Assembly: GCA_000787465.1 (NCBI GenBank)
Contig: JSYX01000267.1
Span: 1 to 45,706 of the forward strand
Direction: 5' to 3'
DNA length: 45,706 nt
Origin: Thermomucor indicae-seudaticae
Taxonomy: Eukaryota; Mucoromycota; Mucoromycetes; Mucorales; Lichtheimiaceae
The position numbers and the translations under genes were made by a program. Below, piece after piece: positions 12,044 to 23,143 of the stretch. Each line of letters opens with the position of its first letter. Within the stretch, counting starts at the first letter, position 1. The notes beneath the pieces are model-generated. The model was not told the origin of the DNA. It did no database searches and was given only the letters and a program-made list of their open reading frames with translations.

Positions 12044-12360
12044 GCCATTTGTAGATAGTTTGTTCATAGTAGTCAAAAAAGATACCCTTGTTGTCATGAC
12101 CCATGTAGGGACATACATAATCCTACTATGTATCGTACTCTTTGTACCTTCATGGATTGATCTCTATGCAAGAAAAGAGAAAGTATGCGCTCATTTCTTG
12201 AAGAATGACCTGCTCTTGTTGATCCTGTGCGCATATCCACATACCGGGAATGTACCTGATGATGTGTGTGGAGAAACCCCATGCGTGACAGGGGTGAAGG
12301 GGATCGACCGTATATAAAGGAATAGACGTGGGTGTAAACGCATCTTTTACCCTCTTCTTA
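12044..12360. promoter_or_regulatory. Promoter region of the thaumatin-like gene
   Basis: The spacer between the transcription factor stop and the thaumatin-like start holds no gene. It ends in a good TATA box 43-50 bases before the start codon. Confidence 0.5.
12311..12318 (+). promoter_or_regulatory. TATA box of the thaumatin-like gene
   Basis: TATATAAA begins 50 bases upstream of the first ATG at 12361. This short distance fits a strong promoter with a short 5' leader. Confidence 0.6.
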
Positions 12361-13203
12361 ATGATGATGCATTTGTTGACTGCTTTGGCAGCTGGGGTAG
12401 TTGTCCTGCTGCTTTTACCTGTGCAGGGATACAAGATCGCTGCAAGCAACGGCGGCAGTAGTGGCAGCAGTAGTGATGGAGCAGGAGGCGGAGGAGGCAC
12501 CAAGACGATTATAATTTCCAACAAGTGCCAGGACACATTGCATGTCGGAGTCTTGACGAACGGGCAGAGTTCGAGTGCGGGAGATGGCCAATTTGATGTG
12601 ACAGCTGGATCCAACAAAGTGATTACAAAGAGTGACCACTGGGGTGGACGCGTGTGGGGACGGAAGCAATGTTCAGGGACTAGTGGTCAAGCTGATTCCT
12701 GCAGTACACCGCCGGGCGCTTCGAACCCTGCTTCACTAGCCGAATTCTTTTTCAAGGGTGCAGGAGGCAAGGACTATTACGATATCAGTCTCGTCGACGG
12801 TTATAACTTGCCGGTCTCCATCACGCCTTCGCACGAGCCACAATCGAGCGGAAGCAGCAAATACAACTGCGGTGCACCTTCGTGCAATGTGCCCGCTTGC
12901 CCAAAGGACTATGCCATCGTCGATAGCACCGGGAATGTGGTTGCTTGTCAAAGTACATGTTCCAAGGAGAACACGCCTCAAGCCTGCTGCACAGGCGCTC
13001 ATGATAATCCCAATACTTGTAAGCCTGATAATCGATCAGAAGCTGTCAAGAGCGCCTGCCCAGACGCTTATTCGGTAACGTACATTTAAAAGCAAGGATA
13101 TTATTATGTTTTCTTCTCACCTCTTGTCTAATAGTTTGCCTATGATGATCAAACAAGTACATTTGAATGCGGTGCAGATACGTATGTAGTCCAGTTCTGT
13201 TAA
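12361..13203 (+). CDS. Secreted thaumatin-like protein
   Basis: Thaumatin-like proteins are extracellular, disulfide-rich proteins. Some bind or cleave beta-glucans, others are antifungal or inhibit enzymes. Two exons, 12361-13074 and 13135-13203, give 260 residues. Three ATGs stand in a row at the start, followed by a hydrophobic signal peptide (LTALAAGVVVLLLLPVQG) and a Ser/Gly linker. The mature part has 14 cysteines by my count (plant thaumatins have 16), the core GGRVWGRKQC, the beta-strand YYDISLVDGYNLPV corresponding to the acidic cleft, and the usual ending AYDDQTSTFEC to VVQFC. The second exon supplies the last two cysteines. Its stop lies only 39 bases from the stop of the convergent MFS gene. 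Confidence 0.88.
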
Positions 13204-13242
13204 AGCAAAGAAAGAAAGATAGATAGATAGATGGGTAGTACA

Positions 13243-14970
13243 CTAGGAATAAAGATCTTGTGCTCTCCACTTTTCTCCATAGCATTCCACTAGATAGACA
13301 CAGACCCCTGTGGCTGTACTGGCCAAGGCAAGGATCGTCATTGACCAGCCATTGCCGATCCACTGCAACATGGCAGGCGCAAACAACGGAGTGATTCCGC
13401 CCCAGGTGCACCGTAACAGGTTGGCAGCGCTCATGACCGAAGCAGAGTATCCTGGATAGGCATCGACCAAGTACGTGTTGCCTGGTGTTTGGACCATGCC
13501 CACCCCGAATCCCACTACACATAACAGGTAAGTGGAACATGGATCTCTTTTTTTTCCTTTCCATGTATGAAAGAATACTTGCATAAGAATAAACCAAAGA
13601 GACCCACGGCGATATGAACACGGTACTGAACGCACCATCCATAAATCAGTTCGCCCAGGGGCAGCACAGCAATACCGAGCCACATCGCGGCCATACGCAT
13701 TTCAGGAGTCTGTTGTTTCATACGCTGCAAGAGCCAATCGGCGTATCGACCCGAGACCAGGGCGCCCAGGACGTTGCCAACACCATTGGCCAAGTAAGCC
13801 AGGCCTACTTGAGAACTCGTGAAATGGTACCGGTATTCCAAAAGATGCGGCAGACTGGCAATGACAAAGTACATGAAGCCATAGGCGGTGGTGTACGGCA
13901 ATGAAGCAAGGATGACGACAGGTCGGATCACGAACCGAAACGGACGAGTAAATGTCCGTATCGCCTTTTCTCGTTCAGCAGGCCGTGAAGTCGTTTCGGG
14001 CAAGAAGCCAATCATCAGTAAAAAGAGCAGGCCGCCCATGCCGGCCAATACCCAAAAGATAAATGTCCAATCCAGATCTATTATTGTTATCAAATTCAGG
14101 TATCATCGATGCCTTTCTCTTTTTACTTACATTGATTGATATAACCTCCTGCAATGGGACCTACCACAGGACCTATCAAGGGACCCAAGAAAAAGAGACC
14201 CATGGCATTACCCCGTTCATCAACCGTAAAAAGATCCGTAATGGTCCTAAAGAAGAAAAAAAAGAGTTTGCATACAAAACGAAGGGTAGTAAGAGGATCA
14301 TGATCTCACCCTGCACCGACAGCTTGTGCCGCACTGGCCCCTGTGGCCTGCAAGACTCGCAGAATGATAAATCCTGCAATGTTTCGTGACAATGCACATC
14401 CAATCGTTGATCCAAAATAGATGCCTGTCGCACCAATGTAGACTAATCGGCGCCCGTACCGTTCCGATAACGCAGCCCACACCAGTGGCTTTTTTCATGG
14501 TAATAACGAGGTTAATTCCAGTTTGTTACTGAATCTATCTTCATGTGATTACCGCCAATCCCAAGGTAAAGAGGTATATTGAAATAGTAAGATTGATCAC
14601 CGTACTGGATGTACCAAGACTTTGACGTACTTGATGTATAGCTGGAACCTATACATGGAACTTTCTAAATCAATATCTCTCTCTCTATGTCTCAAAGCAG
14701 GAAGATTAACTTGCATAAATGGAACTACTCAACGGTCCGAGAAATCCTTGCAGTGCAATGATGAACAGGATGAACCATCTCCGGAACGCAGAAAACTTTT
14801 ACACATTAGCATCCATGACTGTCATTGTAACACAACATTCTAACCTTCTTTCGTTCTTCTTGTAGTTTTTCCGATTTCGGATCCACCACTTCAATGACCG
14901 TTGATCCCGTCGGTGTTACATCCGTCAATGTACTTGAAGATGGATTATCATGAGCTTCTGAAGCGGGCAT
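13243..14970 (-). CDS. MFS transporter, DHA1-like
   Basis: A 12-helix plasma-membrane antiporter-type transporter of the major facilitator superfamily; substrate unknown. Seven exons: 14970-14845, 14795-14711, 14641-14553, 14488-14310, 14246-14131, 14077-13595 and 13514-13243, 449 residues. The first helix is WFILFIIALQGFLGPLSSS. Motif A appears as PLVWAALSERYGRR (about residues 101-114). Also seen are FFLGPLIGPVVGPIAGGY (motif C-like) and YLVDAYPGYSASVMSAANL, typical of drug and polyamine transporters in fungi. The last intron is the weak point: the donor that keeps frame (GTTTAT at 13594) is poor, while a better-looking GTATTC at 13578 breaks frame by one. The start lies 228 bases from the divergent OMA1 start, so both promoters must share that spacer. 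Confidence 0.82.
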
Positions 14971-15198
14971 ACGAGAAAGTGGTGGGAATTGGAGAAGAAG
15001 ATAAATAGAAGGAAGAAAAAAGAAAAACTTGTTCTGTGGTTGGTATTCTTGGGATTTTATGCGGATTATATTAGTATTTAGAAACGACACAAGAATAACA
15101 ATAATCACTATCTTGCCCAATCTGGTCGGTGAGCGGCTCGGCTTTTTCGGTCGGGGTTCTCTCTTTCAGGCACCACAATTTCCCTCTCTCTCTCTCAA

Positions 15199-16789
15199 AT
15201 GTTTTCCTTACGACAGACAGCAGCAGCATTCCGGCGCAACATCCGTCCCTGGAAACCATTACCATTGTTTCGTCATCATGGCCATAGCCGATTCTTCCAT
15301 ACCAGTCGACCTCGACCGAGTCCGATTATTCCTTTACCGGCTGCCCTGGCCGCCATGCTAAAGACCGGCAAACTTGTCAGTTTTGTTTCCTTATCGTCCA
15401 AAACGTCGCTTACACTTTTGCCACATACCTGGTACCGAGACCGAGGACGCCTTTTTGTCAAGCTGCTGGCCAGCGTTCCCGTCATTGGTTTCTCGCTCCT
15501 GGTTGTTGTTGGTCTAGACCAAGTAAGTCAAAACCAAAAGACTGACTATTTATCCTACTAAATTCAAAGGGGTGCCTGGCTGAGACAAGGCGCCGAACAC
15601 TTCTCGGTTACGGTTAATCTATTTGACCGAAGAAGAAGAACAACAAGTCGTCGAGGAAGAGGTATCCCAGCTACTGCGGGCCCAGAGTGGTCTGATTGCT
15701 CCGCCAGACAACGAATACGTACAATGGCTTCAGACCATTGCCGACAACCTGGCAAAAGCTGCCGTGGACGACGTACGGGATCCGGTACGACCTATGCTCA
15801 ACGAGGATGAAGAGAAAAAGCGGTTTGGTGTTCACATTATATGCGACTCGAGTACACTGAACGCCATGTGTTCCGGAGAATACATTATCGTCTATGACAT
15901 GATGATTCAGTACATGGATTTCGATACCACCAAAATGGCCGTCATCTTATCGCATGAAATTGCCCATGCCATTCAACGCCACTTTGTCGAAACACATGGA
16001 TTGGCCTCGCTTTTGTTTATGCTTGGCGATATTACGCGCGGCGTCTTTTGGATTGCAACTGAATCGCTTGGGCCGTAAGTAATACTACCTTCTCCGAGAA
16101 TAGTTGTTCGTTGTGGGTGCTCACACTTTTCGATAAAGGTACATTAATCAAAAGATCAATGAGGTCATTTCGGGATTCATTACACTGGAGACTTCGACAG
16201 TGTATAACCGCATACTGGAAAAGGAGGTAAGGGTGGGGCCAGGGGGGTCAGGACTGTGGACGACAGATGGAACTGATTACTTCAAAAGGCGGATCTGGTT
16301 GGGCTAAAGATACTCGCCAAGGCCGGCTACGATCCCCGTGTGGCTTTAGAAGTGTGGTCTAAAATGGCCGAGCTGGATCAAAAGATTGCGCAGAGCAATG
16401 ACATGACGGACGAAATGGTGACGGCAGCCAATGAAGAGAACAGTCAATCCGTCAGGATACCCCGACCGCAAACCAGCAAGAATGACGGTGATTTAGAATG
16501 GAATGTTCGTAAACTGTTGGATCAACTTTTAGAAACTTGGTTTGGTTCAAGTCATCCTCCAAGTGCAGAACGGATAGAGTATATGCGAGAACACATGGAC
16601 GAAGCCGTGGCGTTATATGAGGAAGCACTGCGTATTAACGGACCACCGAAAGAATACGTGTTCCGGGAAGGACCATTGGCTCGTCAAGAACAGGTAAACC
16701 TAGAAGAAGAGGTGGAGGTTCAGGTGGTGGAACCATGGTACATGCTCTGGCTTTCTTGGATTTGGCCCAAGAAAGACATTTTGACGTAA
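15199..16789 (+). CDS. OMA1: OMA1 mitochondrial metalloprotease
   Basis: Oma1 is an M48 zinc protease of the mitochondrial inner membrane, active in quality control and stress-induced processing of membrane proteins. Four exons: 15199-15522, 15590-16074, 16139-16226 and 16289-16789, 465 residues. The N-terminus is Arg-rich and Ser-rich with few acids, a likely targeting peptide. A transmembrane segment follows (LLASVPVIGFSLLVVVGLDQ). Joining exons 1 and 2 gives APNTSRLRLIYLTEEEE, the family lead-in. The zinc motif HEIAH is at residues 230-234, and EKEADLVGLKILAKAGYDP across the exon 3/4 junction supplies the third ligand region. The C-terminal tail is long and ends in a Trp-rich segment. GAPDH follows in the same direction after 151 bases. 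Confidence 0.92.
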
Positions 16790-16940
16790 TCGTAAAATAT
16801 CTATAAAACTGTTCATGCAACAGCGCGCATGTTCGTCATCTTGGGATAATATATACACAACATGGGTCTTTTGAGTGTCTTAAAAACCTTGAGAGGGCCC
16901 AGAAAATAAACGGCAATTTTTCATCTCTTGTTGCATTACT

Positions 16941-18200
<1,260 letters not shown>

Positions 18201-18364
18201 GGCACACTATTGTACCGAAAGTAAACACTATTGCACAGAAATAAACAAAAGTTGCTTTTCCCTTTGGCAGAACAGCTGCGTGATTGGCTCTCTCCACGCT
18301 GTCCCTCTTTAAAAATTTTGTCGGTCTTTTTATCGATCATCTTCTACCTAGCTTTTTGTATAAC

Positions 18365-18679
18365 ATGGCAAGGTCAGCTTGGAAGGGTCCTTTCTTTGTC
18401 GCATTTCCAGGCCTTCGACAGGCCATTAAGAATGGAACACCCATTGCCACACAAGGTAGTATTATTATAGCGTGCTATCTGTAAAAGAAGCCTGTTGACA
18501 TCATGATTTCAGCACGAAGCTGCACCATTCTGCCGTCATTTGTGGGTCTGAAATTCCTCGTCCACAATGGGAAAGATTACATGCCAGTCCTCATTACCGA
18601 AGAAATGATTGGCCACAAGCTTGGCGAGTTCTCGTTCACGCGCAAACGCTTCACTTACCGCTTCACCAAAAACAAATAA
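18365..18679 (+). CDS. RSM19: Mitochondrial ribosomal protein uS19m (Rsm19)
   Basis: A small-subunit protein of the mitochondrial ribosome, homologous to bacterial S19. Two exons, 18365-18455 and 18513-18679, give 85 residues; both exons are short and the intron (57 nt) contains stops. The start [11 protein letters not shown] is the typical S19 N-terminus. After splicing come [34 protein letters not shown], and the ending [10 protein letters not shown]. The length fits fungal Rsm19 (about 90 residues). It is tandem to GAPDH (165 bases downstream of its stop) and convergent with PCCA: the two stop codons are separated by only 23 bases, so their transcripts almost certainly overlap at the 3' ends. 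Confidence 0.93.
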
Positions 18680-18702
18680 ACCATACAACAAATTTTCTAT
18701 TG

Positions 18703-21179
18703 TTATTTTTCGAATTCTATCAAGAGTTGTCCCGTACGCACAGCGCTACCGGGTTGCACATGCACTCTTTTGATCGTGCCTAGTCTGGATGACCGCAGAA
18801 TATTCTGCATCTTCATGGCTTCAACAACTGCCACTTCAGCTCCTTGAACAACCTGTATATATATATCCGCTTTAGCTTGTATAAAGCGAGAAGAAGAGAC
18901 CGCTCTTTTATATACCTTGTCACCTTCTTGCACGGCAACACTGACGACACGTCCAGGCATAGGGCTCACAATGGTTTGACTGACAGTATCTTGTGCTTTT
19001 TGTTTCATGTGCTTTAAAAGTGCACGTTGCTCATCGCTCAGGACAGACACTTTGTACTATGTATGAAGAAACTTTAGCATTCCCTCCCTGTTCTCTCCTA
19101 TATCGGACATACCGTGCTGCCTTGATACAGGACATTGAATCCTAGCGCATGTCGAGACAAAAACTGCAAGATGGACGGTTCACCATCAATCGATGCTCGT
19201 GCCAACAGTCCATTGAGGGGCCAATTGAGTGAAAGTTCCAGCTTTCCAAAAGAGGCCGATGATATCTTTTGCTTCATGTGAATAACCTACCGTTGGTCTG
19301 GATAATAATCACGCATTTACCTCGTACTTGTCGTCGTCGCCGCCATCCATGCTTTTGATTTCCACTTGAGCTTCATAAACCCGACCACTGTGCTCGTCTT
19401 GCATTTGGACCCAGATGCTGCTCCATTCACGAGGACATCGACACGTCACCCAGGTCTTTATTTCATTCTTGGCCCACATGGCTGCATTGATGGCCGTCAA
19501 ACGCCACAATTCTGTCTCTGCTAGAGCCTGACTCTGGTATCCATCTGGATATTCTTCTGCCAAAAAGTGGGTTGTAATCTCTTTTCCTGATCGGAACTTT
19601 GGGTGCATGTATACGCTGCGTAAAAGAGGGATATTATGCGTCACGCCCTGAATCACATATTGGTCCAGCGCGTCCACCATCTTGTCGATTGCTTCCTGCC
19701 GCGTATTGCCGTGCGTCGCCAGTTTGCATAAAAGAGGGTCATACTCAACGGGTATATCAGAACCTTCACGGATTCCAGAGTCACATCGTACGCCAATGTC
19801 TACTGAGCACGGTGGTTCTCTGTATGTTCGCAGACGACCGACAGATGGCAAATATCGTGTCGGGTCCTCAGCGTAAACGCGTGATTCCATGGCCCAGCCC
19901 CGAGGCTCCATCACGTCTTCTTGTCGGATCGATAATGGGTAACCGGCCGCAGAATACAGCATGTGCTCAACCAGATCAAGACCCGTGACGTACTCAGTGA
20001 TTGGGTGTTCTACTTGGAGTCGAGTGTTCATTTCCAAAAAATAAAAGTTGCGTTCAGAGTCTACCAAGAATTCGACCGTTCCTGAAGAGAGGAAACTAAA
20101 GTGAGATCAAAGAAAAGAAAAAGAGCTAGATCTTCTTTTTTTTACCTGCTGAACTGTATCCTACATGTTTTGCTAGTGCGACGGCCTGCAAACCCATGTT
20201 TCGTCTTGTCTCTGAATCAAGATGCACACTTGGAGATTCTTCAATGACTTTTTGGTTACGTCTTTGGATAGAGCACTCGCGTTCTGGAAGATACACAACG
20301 TTTCCGTATCGATCCCCGATGACCTGTATCTCAATATGGCGTGGCTGGTGAATGTATTTTTCGATCAACAACCGATCATCGCCGAATGCTGAGCGTGCCT
20401 CCTGCTTGGCCAGTTTGAACCCGTCCGTCAATTCTCTGTCATTCCTAATCGTTCCCTTCTCAGTACACCATATACAAAATCGGGGTGGGGTTGGACTTAC
20501 CAAGCAATCCGCATCCCTTTGCCGCCTCCACCAGCACTCGCTTTAATGATGACCGGATAGCCAATCACATGCGCTGCCTCTTGAGCTTCATCGACCGTGC
20601 AGACTTCACCGGCGTCATAGCCAGGGATACAGTGCACGCCACTGGCTCGCGCAATCGCCTTGCTTTGTATCTTGTCTCCCATGGCCGCTATCGCCTCGGC
20701 CGAGGGCCCCACAAACGTCACCCCTTGCGCGTCAAGGGCCCTGACAAACGCCGGGTTTTCACTCAAAAACCCGTATCCTGGATGAACAGCCACGGCTCCC
20801 GAACGTCGTACGGCTTGCAGCATCTTCTCAATCGACAGGTACCCCTGCGGATCCGCACCTAATTCGTAGGCTTCGTCCGCAAGCTGCACGTGACGCGCTG
20901 CGGCGTCCAAGGCCGTGTACACAGCTACAGTACGTATACCGAGACGACGTGCGGTTTCTATAATTCGACATGCGATTTCCCCTCGATTCGCAATCAGTAA
21001 CGACTCGAACGTCTATTCGATTTCACGGCATGAGCGGGCCTAGACAAAAGAAAAAGCCAACTCTTTTGTGTGTGTATAACCTGTTTCGGTAATGACGTAT
21101 GGCTAGAAGACAAGAATCGTATGTGTCTTGTTCGAAATGTGTAGGTCCATGCAGGCGGCCGTGCCACTGCCCGTAACAT
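18703..21179 (-). CDS. PCCA: Propionyl-CoA carboxylase alpha subunit, mitochondrial
   Basis: The biotin-bearing subunit that, with PCCB, carboxylates propionyl-CoA to methylmalonyl-CoA. Seven exons: 21179-21081, 21012-20501, 20444-20146, 20081-19321, 19271-19113, 19056-18916 and 18852-18703, 706 residues (human PCCA has 728). An Arg/Ser-rich presequence precedes [15 protein letters not shown]. The ATP-grasp loop is [14 protein letters not shown], split by an intron at the Trp codon. [12 protein letters not shown] and [14 protein letters not shown] follow. The stretch [12 protein letters not shown] with [11 protein letters not shown] distinguishes PCCA from methylcrotonyl-CoA and pyruvate carboxylases. 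The biotinyl domain ends with VEAMKMQN, the biotinylated Lys671 lying 35 residues from the C-terminus. All splice phases agree. The start is the first ATG in the frame, at 21179. Confidence 0.94.
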
Positions 21180-21246
21180 CAAACAGAACAAAAAAAGTTG
21201 TGGGGTAAAAGGGCGTGAGAGTTACACAACATCTATGTTTGGTATT

Positions 21247-22335
21247 TTATTCCGGTTTAGCGGAAACAGAGGCAAGCCAACTGTCATTTCTATAATTCGA
21301 ACCAGTAGCAAAGAATGCCAGAATACGATCCGTTTCACTGCCCCAGTGGGCTGAGCACAATTGGTATTTGACAGGTACCCAAGTTTCATCATTCCGTTGC
21401 ACAAGTCGGTACCGAATGACCGGATTCTCAAAGTAAGGCCGTCCACAGAACGAGCAAGGTTGAGGTTGAATTGCCAAGTAACGCCCAAGTCCCGACGGTA
21501 AGCGATATTCATGCAGCGGCAAAAAGCTTGGTCCTGACGTCGGCGGCGAACGACGATGGAAAATACTCCTCTTCTTCCGCTTTACTGGTCTGCTGGTTGT
21601 TGCCTGAAGAATGACGAGCTGACGACAGCAAAATTCCGCGAGACTCGGTACGTCATTAACCAAGGAATGCTCAAAGGATTCCAGTCGTTTTTCGAGTGCG
21701 GGACAATGATCACATTTAATGGTCGTCTCGCGGAGTCGTAAGAGTTCAGCAGGTAAGGCGTCAATGGCGGTGTGCGACAGATCAAGCCACGTGAGTCGAG
21801 CAAGTTGGGCCAGCGACACGGGGATTTCTTCAAGAGGGTTCGTCGACAGGTCGAGGAACGTCAGCTTACTGAAATTATTGCCGAGCGTAGTCGGGAGATG
21901 GATGATGCGGTTATGCGAGAGATCGAGGTGTTTGAGTTCCTTGAGCTCGAAAATGGGGCATGGTACGGTTTCCAATCGATTATAGGACAGGTCGAGCACG
22001 CTCAGTTGTGAAAGGCACGCGATTTGGTTCGGAACAGTAAAGAGCCCGACATTTCGCCTAAAGAAGAAATCAAGGAGGTTTTTCTTCCGTCCCCTTGCGA
22101 TGGCTACTATCACTTACAGGTCCAGCCGCGAAATGGAGGAGAAAAGGCTGAGGGTACGATCAAAGAGAAGGTTTTGGATCGAGGCTCGATACAAATTATC
22201 CCCGGGTAACGATGATCTGCTGGCACGTGGCAATGTAGACTCGTAGTATGTTTTGTCGACGTAGGATAGATCTCGTGAGAGCGTGGTGGGCGAAAATAGA
22301 TGATGCAAGGCACTGAGCTCGGAGGTTGATGACAT
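21247..22335 (-). CDS. Leucine-rich repeat protein with C-terminal Cys/His domain
   Basis: Two exons, 22335-22118 and 22057-21247, give 342 residues. The first exon is a Ser/Thr-rich N-terminus ending in an LRR-like stretch (SIQNLLFDRTLSLFSSISRL). Splicing (GTAAGT donor, 60-nt intron) restores a run of about five canonical repeats such as LSQLSVLDLSYNRLETVP and LKHLDLSHNRIIHLP. A basic linker (VKRKKRSIFHRR) follows. The C-terminal domain has CSFCGRPYF and later CSAHW, a possible zinc site, and ends FFATGSNYRNDSW. I recognise a fungal LRR family type but cannot name a function. It lies in the same direction as PCCA, 67 bases upstream of it, and as the NAT8-like gene. Confidence 0.8.
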
Positions 22336-22449
22336 GCTGCAGGAAGGAATGGGAAAAATGGAAAAGGAAGAGAGATATTTTTTGCGCACATGGTATTTTT
22401 TTCGTCGAATAATAAATAGACAGAAAGATGAAACAAACTGGCAGCTGCA

Positions 22450-23055
22450 TCAAATGTTGCAGAATGGACCGTCGGACCACTTTGCATCATCTCCACATTT
22501 GGTAGCAAGCACTCGAACGTTGTTGTCTCGGGCAAATTGTATCAGATTTCGAACTAGAGCTAGTTCAATTCGTGACTCAACACCTATCCAACTCCGTATC
22601 CTCCCCTCGTCTTCCTCGACAAATAATCCAATGCATCCTACAATTGTGCCTTGCTCGTCTTCCATCACCCACATCTTCTTGTTGCTCGCCAATTCCTCGA
22701 CAAACTTGTCACATTCTTCGCGCACGCGTTGCCAGTATCGTTCTCGCATATAAATGTACCATGCCAGTCCTACTCCGGCGCTCCAGAGCGCCATTCTCAT
22801 CATGAAAACAGCCGCAGCACTATTATTAGCACTCGTAGTAGGGTCCTCTTGTCTGAGCCAGTAGTTGGATAGTTGAAGTCCCAATAGACCCACGACGCCC
22901 GCTTGCCACGTTCTCCGTAAACTGCTCGACTTTTGCATAAACTCCCGAATGACCCTCCGTCGTTCTTGTCTTCGTGCTCGCTCCAGGTACACCCTCCGGA
23001 CACCTTCGCAATCGCTCGATTGGTACTCTCGAATGATGCCGCCCGACGACTTCAT
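22450..23055 (-). CDS. NAT8-like membrane protein with incomplete GNAT domain
   Basis: A single-exon gene of 201 residues starting at the ATG at 23055. The order of parts resembles NAT8-type membrane N-acetyltransferases: an N-terminal IREYQSSDCEGVRRVYLE, two hydrophobic segments (about residues 53-70 and 82-105), then WVMEDEQGTIVGCIGLFVEE, the central GNAT strands. The acetyl-CoA loop expected next (R/Q-x-x-G-x-G/A) is missing: the sequence reads VESRIELALVRNLIQFARDN, with no glycine in place. The protein also ends early, at about the point where the last GNAT strands should follow. It may be a non-catalytic relative. Its start is 88 bases from the divergent MTO1 start, so the two probably share a bidirectional promoter. 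Confidence 0.7.
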   Translation of the reverse strand: MKSSGGIIREYQSSDCEGVRRVYLERARRQERRRVIREFMQKSSSLRRTWQAGVVGLLGLQLSNYWLRQEDPTTSANNSAAAVFMMRMALWSAGVGLAWYIYMRERYWQRVREECDKFVEELASNKKMWVMEDEQGTIVGCIGLFVEEDEGRIRSWIGVESRIELALVRNLIQFARDNNVRVLATKCGDDAKWSDGPFCNI

Positions 23056-23143
23056 TTTGAGACAAGGAGAAAGAGGGACGTGGACAAATCTCCGAAAGCA
23101 AAGGTGATCGTGACTTTTGCGTCTTGAACTCTTTTTGAACGAT

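Noticed and set aside
18703..21179. Methylcrotonyl-CoA or pyruvate carboxylase
   Set aside because: The GVTHNI and YPDGYQ segments and the biotin domain layout fit PCCA, and there is no carboxyltransferase domain as in pyruvate carboxylase.
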